Shown here one piece after another: positions 13,901 to 25,229 of a stretch of 64,000 nucleotides of DNA. Both the position numbers and the translations under genes were made by a program. Location: NCBI RefSeq assembly GCF_029227915.1, contig NC_079881.1, positions 15,167,501 through 15,231,500 on the forward strand, in the 5' to 3' direction. Numbering within the stretch: the stretch's first letter is position 1; each line of letters begins with the position of its first letter. The notes under the pieces are model-generated. The model worked only from the letters and a program-made list of their open reading frames with translations. It had not been told where the DNA came from and searched no databases. The stretch comes from Hydractinia symbiolongicarpus. Its lineage: Eukaryota > Cnidaria > Hydrozoa > Anthoathecata > Hydractiniidae.

Positions 13901-14010
13901 TCAGGAAACCGAATTAAGACATCGTAGTCCATTGAGCTTGAAAGGAATAGACCGATGGCAATTTCTCTGTCCTTTTGGAAACACGCGATTGACGTGTAGA
14001 CTCCTTATTA
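10921..14010 (+). repeat. 17-monomer higher-order repeat, copy C (3090 bp)
   Basis: Third copy, full length at 3090 bp, keeping the monomer that copy B lacks. Differences from copy B in the shared part are rare single substitutions, for example tctgtccacg against tctgtctacg near 12777. This low divergence indicates very recent amplification. Confidence 0.92.
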
Positions 14011-14395
14011 GGCCGTTGAAGGCGATAATACACACTTTAAAGGCCTGTGCGCGTAGTTAGGAAAGTTCTCAGAGACTGACGCTTGAGAAATCGACATATT
14101 ACATCGTAGTCCAATGAAATTGAAAGGAATAGGCCGACGGCCTCCTTTCTGTGCTCGTGGAACTCCCTTACTTAAGTGTAGTCTCCTTATTGGGACATAA
14201 GAGGCCGTATTACACGCTTTAAAGGTCTGTCTACGTAATTAGGAACGTTCTCAGAGCCTGGCGCTCAAGAAAACGACTTAATATATCGTAGTCCATTGAG
14301 ATTGAAAGGAATAGACCGATGGCAACTTCTCTGTCCTTGGGAAACACGTGGTTCACGTGTAGTCTCCAAATTAGGCCGTAAATAGACCTATTACA
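14011..14395 (+). repeat. Partial fourth copy of the 17-monomer unit
   Basis: Begins with the same 'ggccgttgaa' phase marker and follows copy C for about 385 bp (two monomers). Near 14395 it departs, with 'caggacttaaaggcccgtg' replacing 'caggatttaaaggcctgtg', and continues into another monomer arrangement. This marks the right edge of the homogenised block. Confidence 0.85.
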
Positions 14396-15294
14396 GGACT
14401 TAAAGGCCCGTGCACGCAGTTAGCAACGTTCTTAGAACCTGACGCTCAACAAAACGACTTATTACATCGTAGTCCCATGAGATTGAAAGGAATAGGCCTA
14501 CGGCTTTCTGTCTGTGCTCGCGAAATCATATGAGTTACGTGTAAACTCCAAATTAGGCTGTAAACGGCCATATTACAGGCTTAAAAGTCCCGTGCACGTA
14601 GTTAGGAACGTTCTCAGAGCCTGGCGCTCAAAAAAACCACTTATTACATTGTAATCCATTGAAATTGAAAGGAATAGACTGATGGCCTCCTGTCTGTGCT
14701 CTTGGAACTCCCTGACTTAAGTGTAGTCTCCTTGTTAGGCCATAAGAGGCTGTAGTACACGCTTTAAAGGTCTGCCCGCGTAATTAGGAACGTTCTAAGA
14801 ACCTGGCGCGCAAGAAAACGACTTAATATATCGTAGTCTATTGAGATTGAAACGAATAGACCGATGGCAACTTGGCTGGGCTCGCTGAATCACCTGAATT
14901 ACGTATAGACTCTAAATTAGGCCGTAAAAGGCCACATTACACGTTTTAAAGGTCTGTACACGTAATTAGGAACGTTCTTAGAGCCTGGCGCTCAAGAAAA
15001 CGACTTAATATATCGTAGTCTATTGAGATTGAAACGAATAGACCGATGGCAACTTGGCTGGGCTCGCGGAATCACGTGATTTAAGTGTAGACTCCAAATT
15101 AGGCCGTGAAGGCAATATTAGAGGCTTTAAAGGCCTGTGCACGTACTTAACAACGTTCTCAGAACCTGGCGCTCAAGAAAGAGACTTAATACATCGTAGT
15201 CAATTGAGATTGAAAGGAACAGACTGATGACCACTTGTAGGGGCTCGTGGAATCAGGCGATTTACGTGCAGTCTACTTATTAGGTCGTAAAAGG
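14396..15294 (+). repeat. Linker satellite between two higher-order blocks
   Basis: About five monomers, starting with a 'gtagtcccatgag' type and a 'gtcccgtgcacgtag' type (14587). The same run recurs at about 21760-22870 (marker at 22201), and part of it again at 23930-24350 (marker at 24207). It is therefore a shared block and not unique sequence. No gene or mobile element seen. Confidence 0.8.
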
Positions 15295-18288
15295 CCATAT
15301 TAAAGGCTTAAAAGGCCTGTGCGCGTAGTTAGGAACGTTCTCAGAACCTGGCGCTCAAGAAAGCGACTTAATACATGGTAGTCCATTGAGATTGAAAGGA
15401 ATAGTCTGATGGCCTCTTGCCTGGGCTAGTGGAATCCCGTGATTTACGTGTAGATTCCTTATTAGGCCGTAAAAGGCCATATTAAACGCTTTAAAGGTCT
15501 GTCCACGTAGTTAGGAACGTTCTCAGAGACTGGCGCTCAAAAAAACGACTTACTACATCGTAGAACAATGAGATTAAAGGCAAGAATCGAATGGAACCTG
15601 TTGGAGCTCGTGGAATCACGTGATTTACGTGTAGTCTCCAAATTAGGCCGTGAAAGGCAATATTAGAGGCTTTAAAGGCCTGTGCACGTAGTTAGCAGCG
15701 TTCTTAGAGCCTGGTACACAAGAAAACAACTTAATATATCGTAGTCCATTGAGATTGTAAAGAATTGACCGATGCCAACTTGTCCGGGCTCGTGGAATTA
15801 CGTGAGTTACGTGCAGTCTACTTATTAGGTCGTAAAAGGCGATAATACACACTTTAAAGGCCTGTCCACGTAGTTAGCAGCGTTTTTAGAGCCTGGCGCT
15901 CAGGAAAACGAATTAAGACATCATAGTCCATTGAGATTGAAAGGAACAGACCGATGCCAATTTCTCTGTCCTTGTGGAAACACGTGATTGACGTGTAGAC
16001 TCATTATTAGGCCGTTGAAGGCGATAATACACACTTTAAAGGCCTGTGCGCGTAGTTAGGAAAGTTCTCAGAGACTGACGCTTAAGAAATCGACTTATTA
16101 CATCGTAGTCCAATGAGATTGAAAGGAACAGGCCGACGGCCTCCTGTCTGTGCTCGTGGAACTCCCTTACTTAAGTGTAGTCTCCTTATTGGGACATAAG
16201 AGGCCGTATTACACGCTTTAAAGGTCTGTCCACGTAATTAGAAACGTTCTCAGAGCCTGGCGCTCAAGAAAACGACTTAATATATCGTAGTCCATTGAGA
16301 TTGAAAGGAATAGACCGATAGCAACTTCTCTGTCCTTGGGAAACACGTGGTTCACGTGTAGTCTCCAAATTAGGCCGTAAATAGACCTATTACAGGATTT
16401 AAAGGCCTGTGCACCCAGTTAGCAACGTTCTTAGAGCCTGACGCTCAAGAAAACGACTTAATATATCGTAGTCTATTGAGATTGAAACGAATAGACCGAT
16501 GGCAACTTGGCTGGGCTCGCGAAATCACGTGATTTACGTGTAGACTCCAAATTAGGCCGTAAAAGGCCATATTACAGGCTTAAAAGGCCTTTGCAAGTAG
16601 TTAGGAACGTTCTCAGAGCCTGGCGCTCAAGAAAGCGACTTAATATATCGTAGTCCATTGAGATTGAAAGGAACAGACTGCTGACCACTTGTTGGGGCTC
16701 GTGGAATCAAGCGAATTACGTGTAGACTCCTTATTAGGGCGTAAAAGGCCATATTGCAAGCCTTTAAGGCCTGTCCACGTAGTTAGGAACGTTCTCAGAG
16801 CCTGGCGCTCAAGAAAACGACTTAATACAACGTAGACCATTGAGATTAAAAGGAATAGACCGATGGCAACTTGTCAGGCTCGTGGAATCACGTGAGTTAC
16901 GTGTAGACTAAAAATTAGGCCGTGAAAGGCAATATTAGAGGCTTTAAAGGCCTGTGCACGTACTTAACAACGTTCTCAGAACCTGGCGCTCAAGAAAGCG
17001 ACTTAATACATCGTAGTCCATTGAGATTGAAAGGATTAGACTGATGGCCTCCTGTCTGTGCTCGTGGAACTCCCTGACTTAAGTGTAGTCTCCTTATTAG
17101 GTCGTAAAAGGCCATATTAAAGGCTTAAAAGGCCTGTGCACGTAGTTAGGAACGTTCTCAGAACCTGGCGCTTAAGAAAGCGACTTAATACATGGTAGTC
17201 CATTGAGATTGAAAGGAATAGTCTGATGGCCTCTTGCCTGGGCTAGTGGAATCACGTGATTTACGTGTAGATTCCTTATTAGACCGTAAAAGGCCATATT
17301 ACACGCTTTAAAGGTCTGTCCACGTAGTTAGGAACGTTCTTAGAGCCTGACGCTCAACAAAACGACTTATTACATCGTAATCCATTGAAATTAAAAGGAA
17401 TAGACTGATGGCCTCCTGTCTGTGCTCTTGGAACTCCCTGACTTAAGTGTAGTCTCCTTGTTAGGCCATAAGAGGCTGTAGTACACGCTTTAAAGGTCTG
17501 TCCACGTAATTAGGAACGTTCTTAGAACCTGGCGGGCAAGAAAACGACTTAATATATCGTAGTCTATTGAGATTGAAACAAATAGACCGATGGAAATTTG
17601 GCTGGGCCTGGCGCTCAAGAAAACGACTTAATACATCGTAGTTCATTGAGATTGAAAGGAATAGAATGATGACCACTTGTTGGGGCTCTTGGAATCAGGC
17701 GAATTACGTGTAGACTCCTTATTATGGCGTAAAAGGCCATATTGCACGCCTTTAAGGTCTGTCCACGTAATTAGGAACGTTCTCAGAGCCTGGCGTTCAA
17801 GAAAACGACTTAATATATCGTAGTCCATTGAGATTGAAAGGAATAGACCGATGGCAACTTCTCTGTCCTTGGGAAACACGTGGTTCACGTGTAGTCTCCA
17901 AATTAGTCCGTAAATAGACCTATTACAGGATTTAAAGGCCTGTCTACGTAGTTAGGAACGTTCTCAGAGACTGGCGCTCAAGAAAACGACTTAATACATC
18001 GTAGACCATTGAGATTAAAAGGAACAGCCCAATGGAACTTGTCGGAGCTCTTGGAATTACGTGATTTACGTGATTTACGTGTAGACTCCAAATTAGGCCG
18101 TGAAAGGCAATATTAGAAGCATTAAAGGCCTGTGCACGTAGTTAACAACGTTCTTAGAGCCTGGCGCACAGGAAAACGACTTAATATATCGTAGTCCATT
18201 GAGATTGAAGAAATAGACCGATGCCAACTTGACTGGGCTCGTGGAATCACGTGAGTTACGTGAAGTCTACTTATTAGGTCGTAAAAGG
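15295..18288 (+). repeat. Second higher-order repeat, copy 1 (2994 bp)
   Basis: Phased at 'ccatattaaaggcttaaaag', found at 15295, 18289 and 21092. Copy 1 is 2994 bp. It includes the fused, truncated monomer at about 17500-17620, so the length is not a whole multiple of 182. It shares many monomer types with the 17-monomer block (for example the 'gactgctgaccacttgttgg' type at about 16673), which points to a common origin followed by separate amplification. Confidence 0.88.
17500..17640 (+). repeat. Fused, truncated monomer (about 108 bp lost)
   Basis: At 17601-17616 the text reads gctgggcctggcgctc: the 'ttggctggg' of one monomer is joined directly to 'cctggcgctc', which normally lies about 110 bp further on in the next monomer. 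The junction breaks the 182-bp period. The same junction is in the next repeat copy at about 20413-20428, where 9 more bases (between 'cgctca' and 'cttaat') are missing, so the deletion predates the duplication. Confidence 0.85.
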
Positions 18289-21091
18289 CCATATTAAAGG
18301 CTTAAAAGGCCTGTGCGCGTAGTTAGGAACGTTCTCAGAACCTGGCGCTCAAGAAAGCGACTTAATACATGGTAGTCCATTGAGATTGAAAGGAATAGTC
18401 TGATGGCCTCTTGCCTGGGCTAGTGGAATCCCGTGATTTACGTGTAGATTCCTTATTAGGCCGTAAAAGGCCATATTAAACGCTTTAAAGGTCTGTCCAC
18501 GTAGTTAGGAACGTTCTCAGAGACTGGCGCTCAAAAAAACGACTTACTACATCGTAGAACAATGAGATTAAAGGCAAGAATCGAATGGAACCTGTTGGAG
18601 CTCGTGGAATCACGTGATTTACGTGTAGTCTCCAAATTAGGCCGTGAAAGGCAATATTAGAGGCTTTAAAGGCCTGTGCACGTAGTTAGCAGCGTTTTTA
18701 GAGCCTGGCGCTCAGGAAAACGAATTAAGACATCATAGTCCATTGAGATTGAAAGGAACAGACCGATGCCAATTTCTCTGTCCTTGTGGAAACACGTGAT
18801 TGACGTGTAGACTCATTATTAGGCCGTTGAAGGCGATAATACACACTTTAAAGGCCTGTGCGCGTAGTTAGGAAAGTTCTCAGAGACTGACGCTTAAGAA
18901 ATCGACTTATTACATCGTAGTCCAATGAGATTGAAAGGAATAGGCCGACGGCCTCCTGTCTGTGCTCGTGGAACTCCCTTACTTAAGTGTAGTCTCCTTA
19001 TTGGGACATAAGAGGCCGTATTACACGCTTTAAAGGTCTGTCCACGTAATTAGAAACGTTCTCAGAGCCTGGCGCTCAAGAAAACGACTTAATATATCGT
19101 AGTCCATTGAGATTGAAAGGAATAGACCGATAGCAACTTCTCTGTCCTTGGGAAACACGTGGTTCACGTGTAGTCTCCAAATTAGGCCGTAAATAGACCT
19201 ATTACAGGATTTAAAGGCCTGTGCACCCAGTTAGCAACGTTCTTAGAGCCTGACGCTCAAGAAAACGACTTAATATATCGTAGTCTATTGAGATTGAAAC
19301 GAATAGACCGATGGCAACTTGGCTGGGCTCGCGAAATCACGTGATTTACGTGTAGACTCCAAATTAGGCCGTAAAAGGCCATATTACAGGCTTAAAAGGC
19401 CTTTGCAAGTAGTTAGGAACGTTCTCAGAGCCTGGCGCTCAAGAAAGCGACTTAATATATCGTAGTCCATTGAGATTGAAAGGAACAGACTGCTGACCAC
19501 TTGTTGGGGCTCGTGGAATCAAGCGAATTACGTGTAGACTCCTTATTAGGGCGTAAAAGGCCATATTGCAAGCCTTTAAGGCCTGTCCACGTAGTTAGGA
19601 ACGTTCTCAGAGCCTGGCGCTCAAGAAAACGACTTAATACAACGTAGACCATTGAGATTAAAAGGAATAGACCGATGGCAACTTGTCAGGCTCGTGGAAT
19701 CACGTGAGTTACGTGTAGACTCAAAATTAGGCCGTGAAAGGCAATATTAGAGGCTTTAAAGGCCTGTGCACGTACTTAACAACGTTCTCAGAACCTGGCG
19801 CTCAAGAAAGCGACTTAATACATCGTAGTCCATTGAGATTGAAAGGATTAGACTGATGGCCTCCTGTCTGTGCTCGTGGAACTCCCTGACTTAAGTGTAG
19901 TCTCCTTATTAGGTCGTAAAAGGCCATATTAAAGGCTTAAAAGGCCTGTGCACGTAGTTAGGAACGTTCTCAGAACCTGGCGCTTAAGAAAGCGACTTAA
20001 TACATAGTAGTCCATTGAGATTGAAAGGAATAGTCTGATGGCCTCTTGCCTGGGCTAGTGGAATCACGTGATTTACGTGTAGATTCCTTATTAGACCGTA
20101 AAAGGCCATATTACACGCTTTAAAGGTCTGTCCACGTAGTTAGGAACGTTCTTAGAGCCTGACGCTCAACAAAACGACTTATTACATCGTAATCCATTGA
20201 AATTAAAAGGAATAGACTGATGGTCTCCTGTCTGTGCTCTTGGAACTCCCTGACTTAAGTGTAGTCTCCTTGTTAGGCCATAAGAGGCTGTAGTACACGC
20301 TTTAAAGGTCTGTCCACGTAATTAGGAACGTTCTTAGAACCTGGCGGGCAAGAAAACGACTTAATATATCGTAGTCTATTGAGATTGAAACAAATAGACC
20401 GATGGAAATTTGGCTGGGCCTGGCGCTCACTTAATACATCGTAGTTCATTGAGATTGAAAGGAATAGAATGATGACCACTTGTTGGGGCTCTTGGAATCA
20501 GGCGAATTACGTGTAGACTCCTTATTATGGCGTAAAAGGCCATATTGCACGCCTTTAAGGTCTGTCCACGTAATTAGGAACGTTCTCAGAGCCTGGCGTT
20601 CAAGAAAACGACTTAATATATCGTAGTCCATTGAGATTGAAAGGAATAGACCGATGGCAACTTCTCTGTCCTTGGGAATCACGTGGTTCACGTGTAGTCT
20701 CCAATTTAGTCCGTAAATAGACCTATTACAGGATTTAAAGGCCTGTCTACGTAGTTAGGAACGTTCTCAGAGACTGGCGCTCAAGAAAACGACTTAATAC
20801 ATCGTAGACCATTGAGATTAAAAGGAACAGCCCAATGGAACTTGTCGGAGCTCTTGGAATTACGTGATTTACGTGATTTACGTGTAGACTCCAAATTAGG
20901 CCGTGAAAGGCAATATTAGAAGCATTAAAGGCCTGTGCACGTAGTTAACAACGTTCTTAGAGCCTGGCGCACAGGAAAACGACTTAATATATCGTAGTCC
21001 ATTGAGATTGAAGAAATAGACCGATGCCAACTTGACTGGGCTCGTGGAATCACGTGAGTTACGTGCAGTCTACTTATTAGGTCGTAAAAGG
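18289..21091 (+). repeat. Second higher-order repeat, copy 2 (2803 bp)
   Basis: Near-identical to copy 1 but 191 bp shorter. One full monomer is missing near 18690, where 'gttagcagcg' runs straight into 'tttttagagcctggcgctca' and skips the 'gagcctggtacacaag' monomer. A further 9 bp is lost at 20428 inside the fused monomer. Both differences are visible by direct comparison. Confidence 0.88.
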
Positions 21092-21742
21092 CCATATTAA
21101 AGGCTTAAAAGGCCTGTGCGCGTAGTTAGGAACGTTCTCAGAACCTGGCGCTCAAGAAAGCGACTTAATACATGGTAGTCCATTGAGATTGAAAGGAATA
21201 GTCTGATGGCCTCTTGCCTGGGCTAGTGGAATCCCGTGATTTACGTGTAGATTCCTTATTAGGCCGTAAAAGGCCATATTAAACGCTTTAAAGGTCTGTC
21301 CACGTAGTTAGGAACGTTCTCAGAGACTGGCGCTCAAGAAAACGACTTACTACATCGTAGAACAATGAGATTAAAGGCAAGAATCGAATGGAACCTGTTG
21401 GAGTTCGTGGAATCACGTGATTTACGTGTAGACTCCAAATTAGGCCGTGAAAGGCAATATTAGAGGCTTTAAAGGCCTGTGCACGAAGTTAGCAGCGTTC
21501 TTAGAGCCTGGTACACAAGAAAACAACTTAATATATCGTAGTCCATTGAGATTGAAAAGAATTGACCGATGCCAACTTGTCCGGGCTCGTGGAATTACGT
21601 GAGTTACGTGCAGTCTACTTATTAGGCCGTAAAAGGCGATAATACACACTTTAAAGGCCTGTCCACGTAGTTAGCAGCGTTTTTAGAGCCTGGCGCTCAG
21701 GAAAACGAATTAAGACATCATAGTCCATTGAGATTGAAAGGA
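21092..21742 (+). repeat. Partial third copy of the second higher-order repeat
   Basis: Follows copy 1 from the phase marker, including the 'gagcctggtacacaag' monomer that copy 2 lacks. Near 21742 it skips one monomer, passing from 'gattgaaaggaa' into 'taggccgacggcctcc', and then follows a block resembling 14150-15250. The retained monomer shows that copy 3 is not a simple extension of copy 2. Confidence 0.82.
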
Positions 21743-24700
21743 ATAGGCCGACGGCCTCCTGTCTGTGCTCGTGGAACTCCCTTACTTAAGTGTAGTCTCC
21801 TTATTGGGACATAAGAGGCCGTATTACACGCTTTAAAGGTCTGTCTACGTAATTAGGAACGTTCTCAGAGCCTGGCGCTCAAGAAAACGACTTAATATAT
21901 CGTAGTCCATTGAGATTGAAAGGAATAGACCGATGGCAACTTCTCTGTCCTTGGGAAACACGTGGTTCACAAGTAGTCTCCAAATTAGGCCGTAAATAGA
22001 CCTATTACAGGACTTAAAGGCCTGTGCACGCAGTTAGCAACGTTCTTAGAGCCTGACGCTCAACAAAACGACTTATTACATCGTAGTCCCATGAGATTGA
22101 AAGGAATAGGCCGACGGCCTCCTGTCTGTGCTCGCGAAATCACATGAGTTACGTGTAAACTCCAAATTAGGCTGTAAACGGCCATATTACAGGCTTAAAA
22201 GTCCCGTGCACGTAGTTAGGAACGTTCTCAGAGCTTGGCGCTCAAAAAAACCACTTATTACATTGTAATCCATTGAAATTGAAAGGAATAGAATGATGGC
22301 CTCCTGTCTGTGCTCTTGGAACTCCCTGACTTAAGTGTAGTCTCCTTGTTAGGCCATAAGAGGCTGTAGTACACGCTTTAAAGGTCTGTCCACGTAATTA
22401 GGAACGTTCTTAGAACCTGGCGCGCAAGAAAACGACTTAATATATCGTAGTCTATTGAGATTAAAACGAATAGACCGATGGCAACTTGGCTGGGCTCGCT
22501 GAATCACCTGAATTACGTATAGACTCTAAATTAGGCCGTAAAAGGCCACATTACACGTTTTAAAGGTCTGTACACGTAATTAGGAACGTTCTTAGAGCCT
22601 GGCGCTCAAGAAAACGACTTAATATATCGTAGTCTATTGAGATTGAAACGAATAGACCGATGGCAACTTGGCTGGGCTCGCGGAATCACGTGATTTACGT
22701 GTAGACTCCAAATTAGGCCGTGAAGGCAATATTAGAGGCTTTAAAGGCCTGTGCACGTACTTAACAACGTTCTCAGAACCTGGCGCTCAAGAAAGCGACT
22801 TAATACATCGTAGTCAATTAAGATTGAAAGGAACAGACTGATGACCACTTGTAGGGGCTCGTGGAATCAGGCGATTTACGTGTAGACTCCTTATTAGGCC
22901 GTAAAAGGCCATATTACAGGCTTTAAAGGCCTGTGCGCGTAGTTAGGAACGTTCACCAAGCCTGACGCTCAAGAAAAGGACTTATTACATCGTAGTCCAA
23001 TGAGATTGAAAGGAATAGGCCGACGGCCTCCTGTCTGTGCTCGTGGAACTCCCTGACTTAAGTGTAGTCTCCTTATTAGGGCGTAAAAGGCCATATTACA
23101 CGCTTTAAAGGTCTGTCCACGTAATTAGGAACATTCTCAGAGCCTCGCGCTCAAGAAAACGACTTAATACATCGTAGACCATTGAGATTAAAAGGAACAG
23201 CCCAATGGAACTTGTCGGAGCTCTTGGAATTACGTGATTTACGTGATTTACGTGTAGACTCCAAATTAGGCCGTGAAGGGCAATATTAAAGGCATTAAAG
23301 GCCTGTGCACGTAGTTAACAACGTTCTTAGAGCCTGGCGCACAGGAAAACGACTTAATATATCGTAGTCCATTGAGATTGAAGAAATAGACCGATGCCAA
23401 CTTGACTGGGCTCGTGGAATCACGTGAGTTACGTGCAGTCTACTTATTAGGTCGTAAAACCCCATATTAAAGGCTTAAAAGGCCTGTGCGCGTAGTTAGG
23501 AACGTTCTCAGAGACTGGCGCTCAAGAAAACGACTTACTACATCGTAGAACAATGAGATTAAAGGCAACAATCGAATGGAACCTGTTGGAGCTCGTGGAA
23601 TCACGTGATTTACGTGTAGACTCCAAATTAGGCCGTGAAAGGCAATATTAGAGGCTTTAAAGGCCTGTGAACGTAGTTAGCAGCGTTCTTAGAGACTGGT
23701 ACACAAGAAAACTAATTAATACATCGTAGTCCATTGAGATTGAAAGGAACAGACCGATGCCAATTTCTCTGTCCTTGTGAAAACACGTGATTGACGTGTA
23801 GACTCCTTATTAGGCCGTAAAAGGCGATAATACACACTTTAAAGGCCTGTCCACGTAGTTAGGAACGGTCTCAGGGCCTGGAGCTTAAGCAATCGACTTA
23901 ATACATCGTAGTCCATTGAGATTGAAAGGAATAGACCGATGGCAACTTCTCTGTCCTTGGGAAACACGTGGTTCACGTGTAGCCTCCAAATTAGGCCGTA
24001 AATAGACCTATTACAGGACTTAAAGGTCTGTGCACGCAGTTAGCAACGTTCTTAGAGCCTGACGCTCAACAAAACGACTTATTACATCGTAGTCCCATGA
24101 GATTGAAAGGAATAGGCCGACGGCCTCCTGTCTGTGCTAGCGAAATCACATGAGTTACGTGTAAACTCCAAATTAGGTTGTAAACGGCCATATTACAGGC
24201 TTAAAAGTCCCGTGCATGTAGTTAGGAACGTTCTCAGAGCCTGGCGCTCAAAAAAAACACTTATTACATTGTAATCCATTGAAATTGAAAGGAATAGACT
24301 AATGGCCTCCTGTCTGTGCTCTTGGAACTTCCTGACTTAAGTGTAGTCTCCTTGTTAGGCCATAAGAGGCTGTAGTACACGCTTTAAGGGTCTGTCCGCG
24401 TAATTAGGAACGTTCTTAGAACCTGGCGCGCAAGAAAACGACTTAATATATCGTAGTCTATTGAGATTGAAACAAATAGACCGATGGCAACTTGGCTGGG
24501 CTCGCGGAATCACGTGATTTACGTGTAGACTCCAAATTAGGCCGTAAAAGGCCATATTACAGGCTTAAAAGGCCTTTGCAAGTAGTTAGGAACGTTCTCA
24601 GAGCCTGGCGCTCAAGAAAGCGACTTAATACATCGTAGTCCATTGAGATTGAAAGGAACAGACTGCTGACCACTTGTTGGGGCTCGTGGAATCAGGCGAA

Positions 24701-25229
24701 TTACGTGTAGACTCCTTATTAGGGCGTAAAGGCCATATTACAGGCTTTTAAGGTCTGTCCACGTAGTTAGGAACGTTCTCAGAGCCTGGCGCTAAAGAAA
24801 ACGACTTAATACATCGTAGACCATTGATATTAAAAGGAATAGACCGATGGCAACTTGTCCGGGCTCGTGGAATCACGTGAGTTACGTGTAGACTCAAAAT
24901 TAGGCCGTGAAAGGCAATATTAGAGGCTTTAAGGGCCTGTGCAGGTACTTAACAACGTTCTCAGAACCTGGCGCTCAAGAAAGCGACTTAATACATCGTA
25001 GTCAATTGAGATTGAAAGGAACAGACTGATGACCACTTGTAGGGGCTCGTGGAATCAGGCGATTTACGTGTAGACTCCTTATTAGGCCGTAAAAGGCCAT
25101 ATTACAGGCTTTAAAGGCCTGTGCGCGTAGTTAGGAACGTTCTCCGAGCCTGACGCTCAAGAAAACGACTTATTACATCGTAGTCCAATGAGATTGAAAG
25201 GAATAGGCCGACGGCCTCCTGTCTGTGCT
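21743..25229 (+). repeat. Mosaic satellite subregion
   Basis: Blocks shared with other parts of the array. About 21760-22870 resembles 14150-15250, and 23930-24350 resembles 22010-22430. A three-monomer step joins 24791 and 25337 ('gctaaag' monomers, 546 bp apart). No single unit repeats in tandem over the region. Only satellite is seen. Confidence 0.75.
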
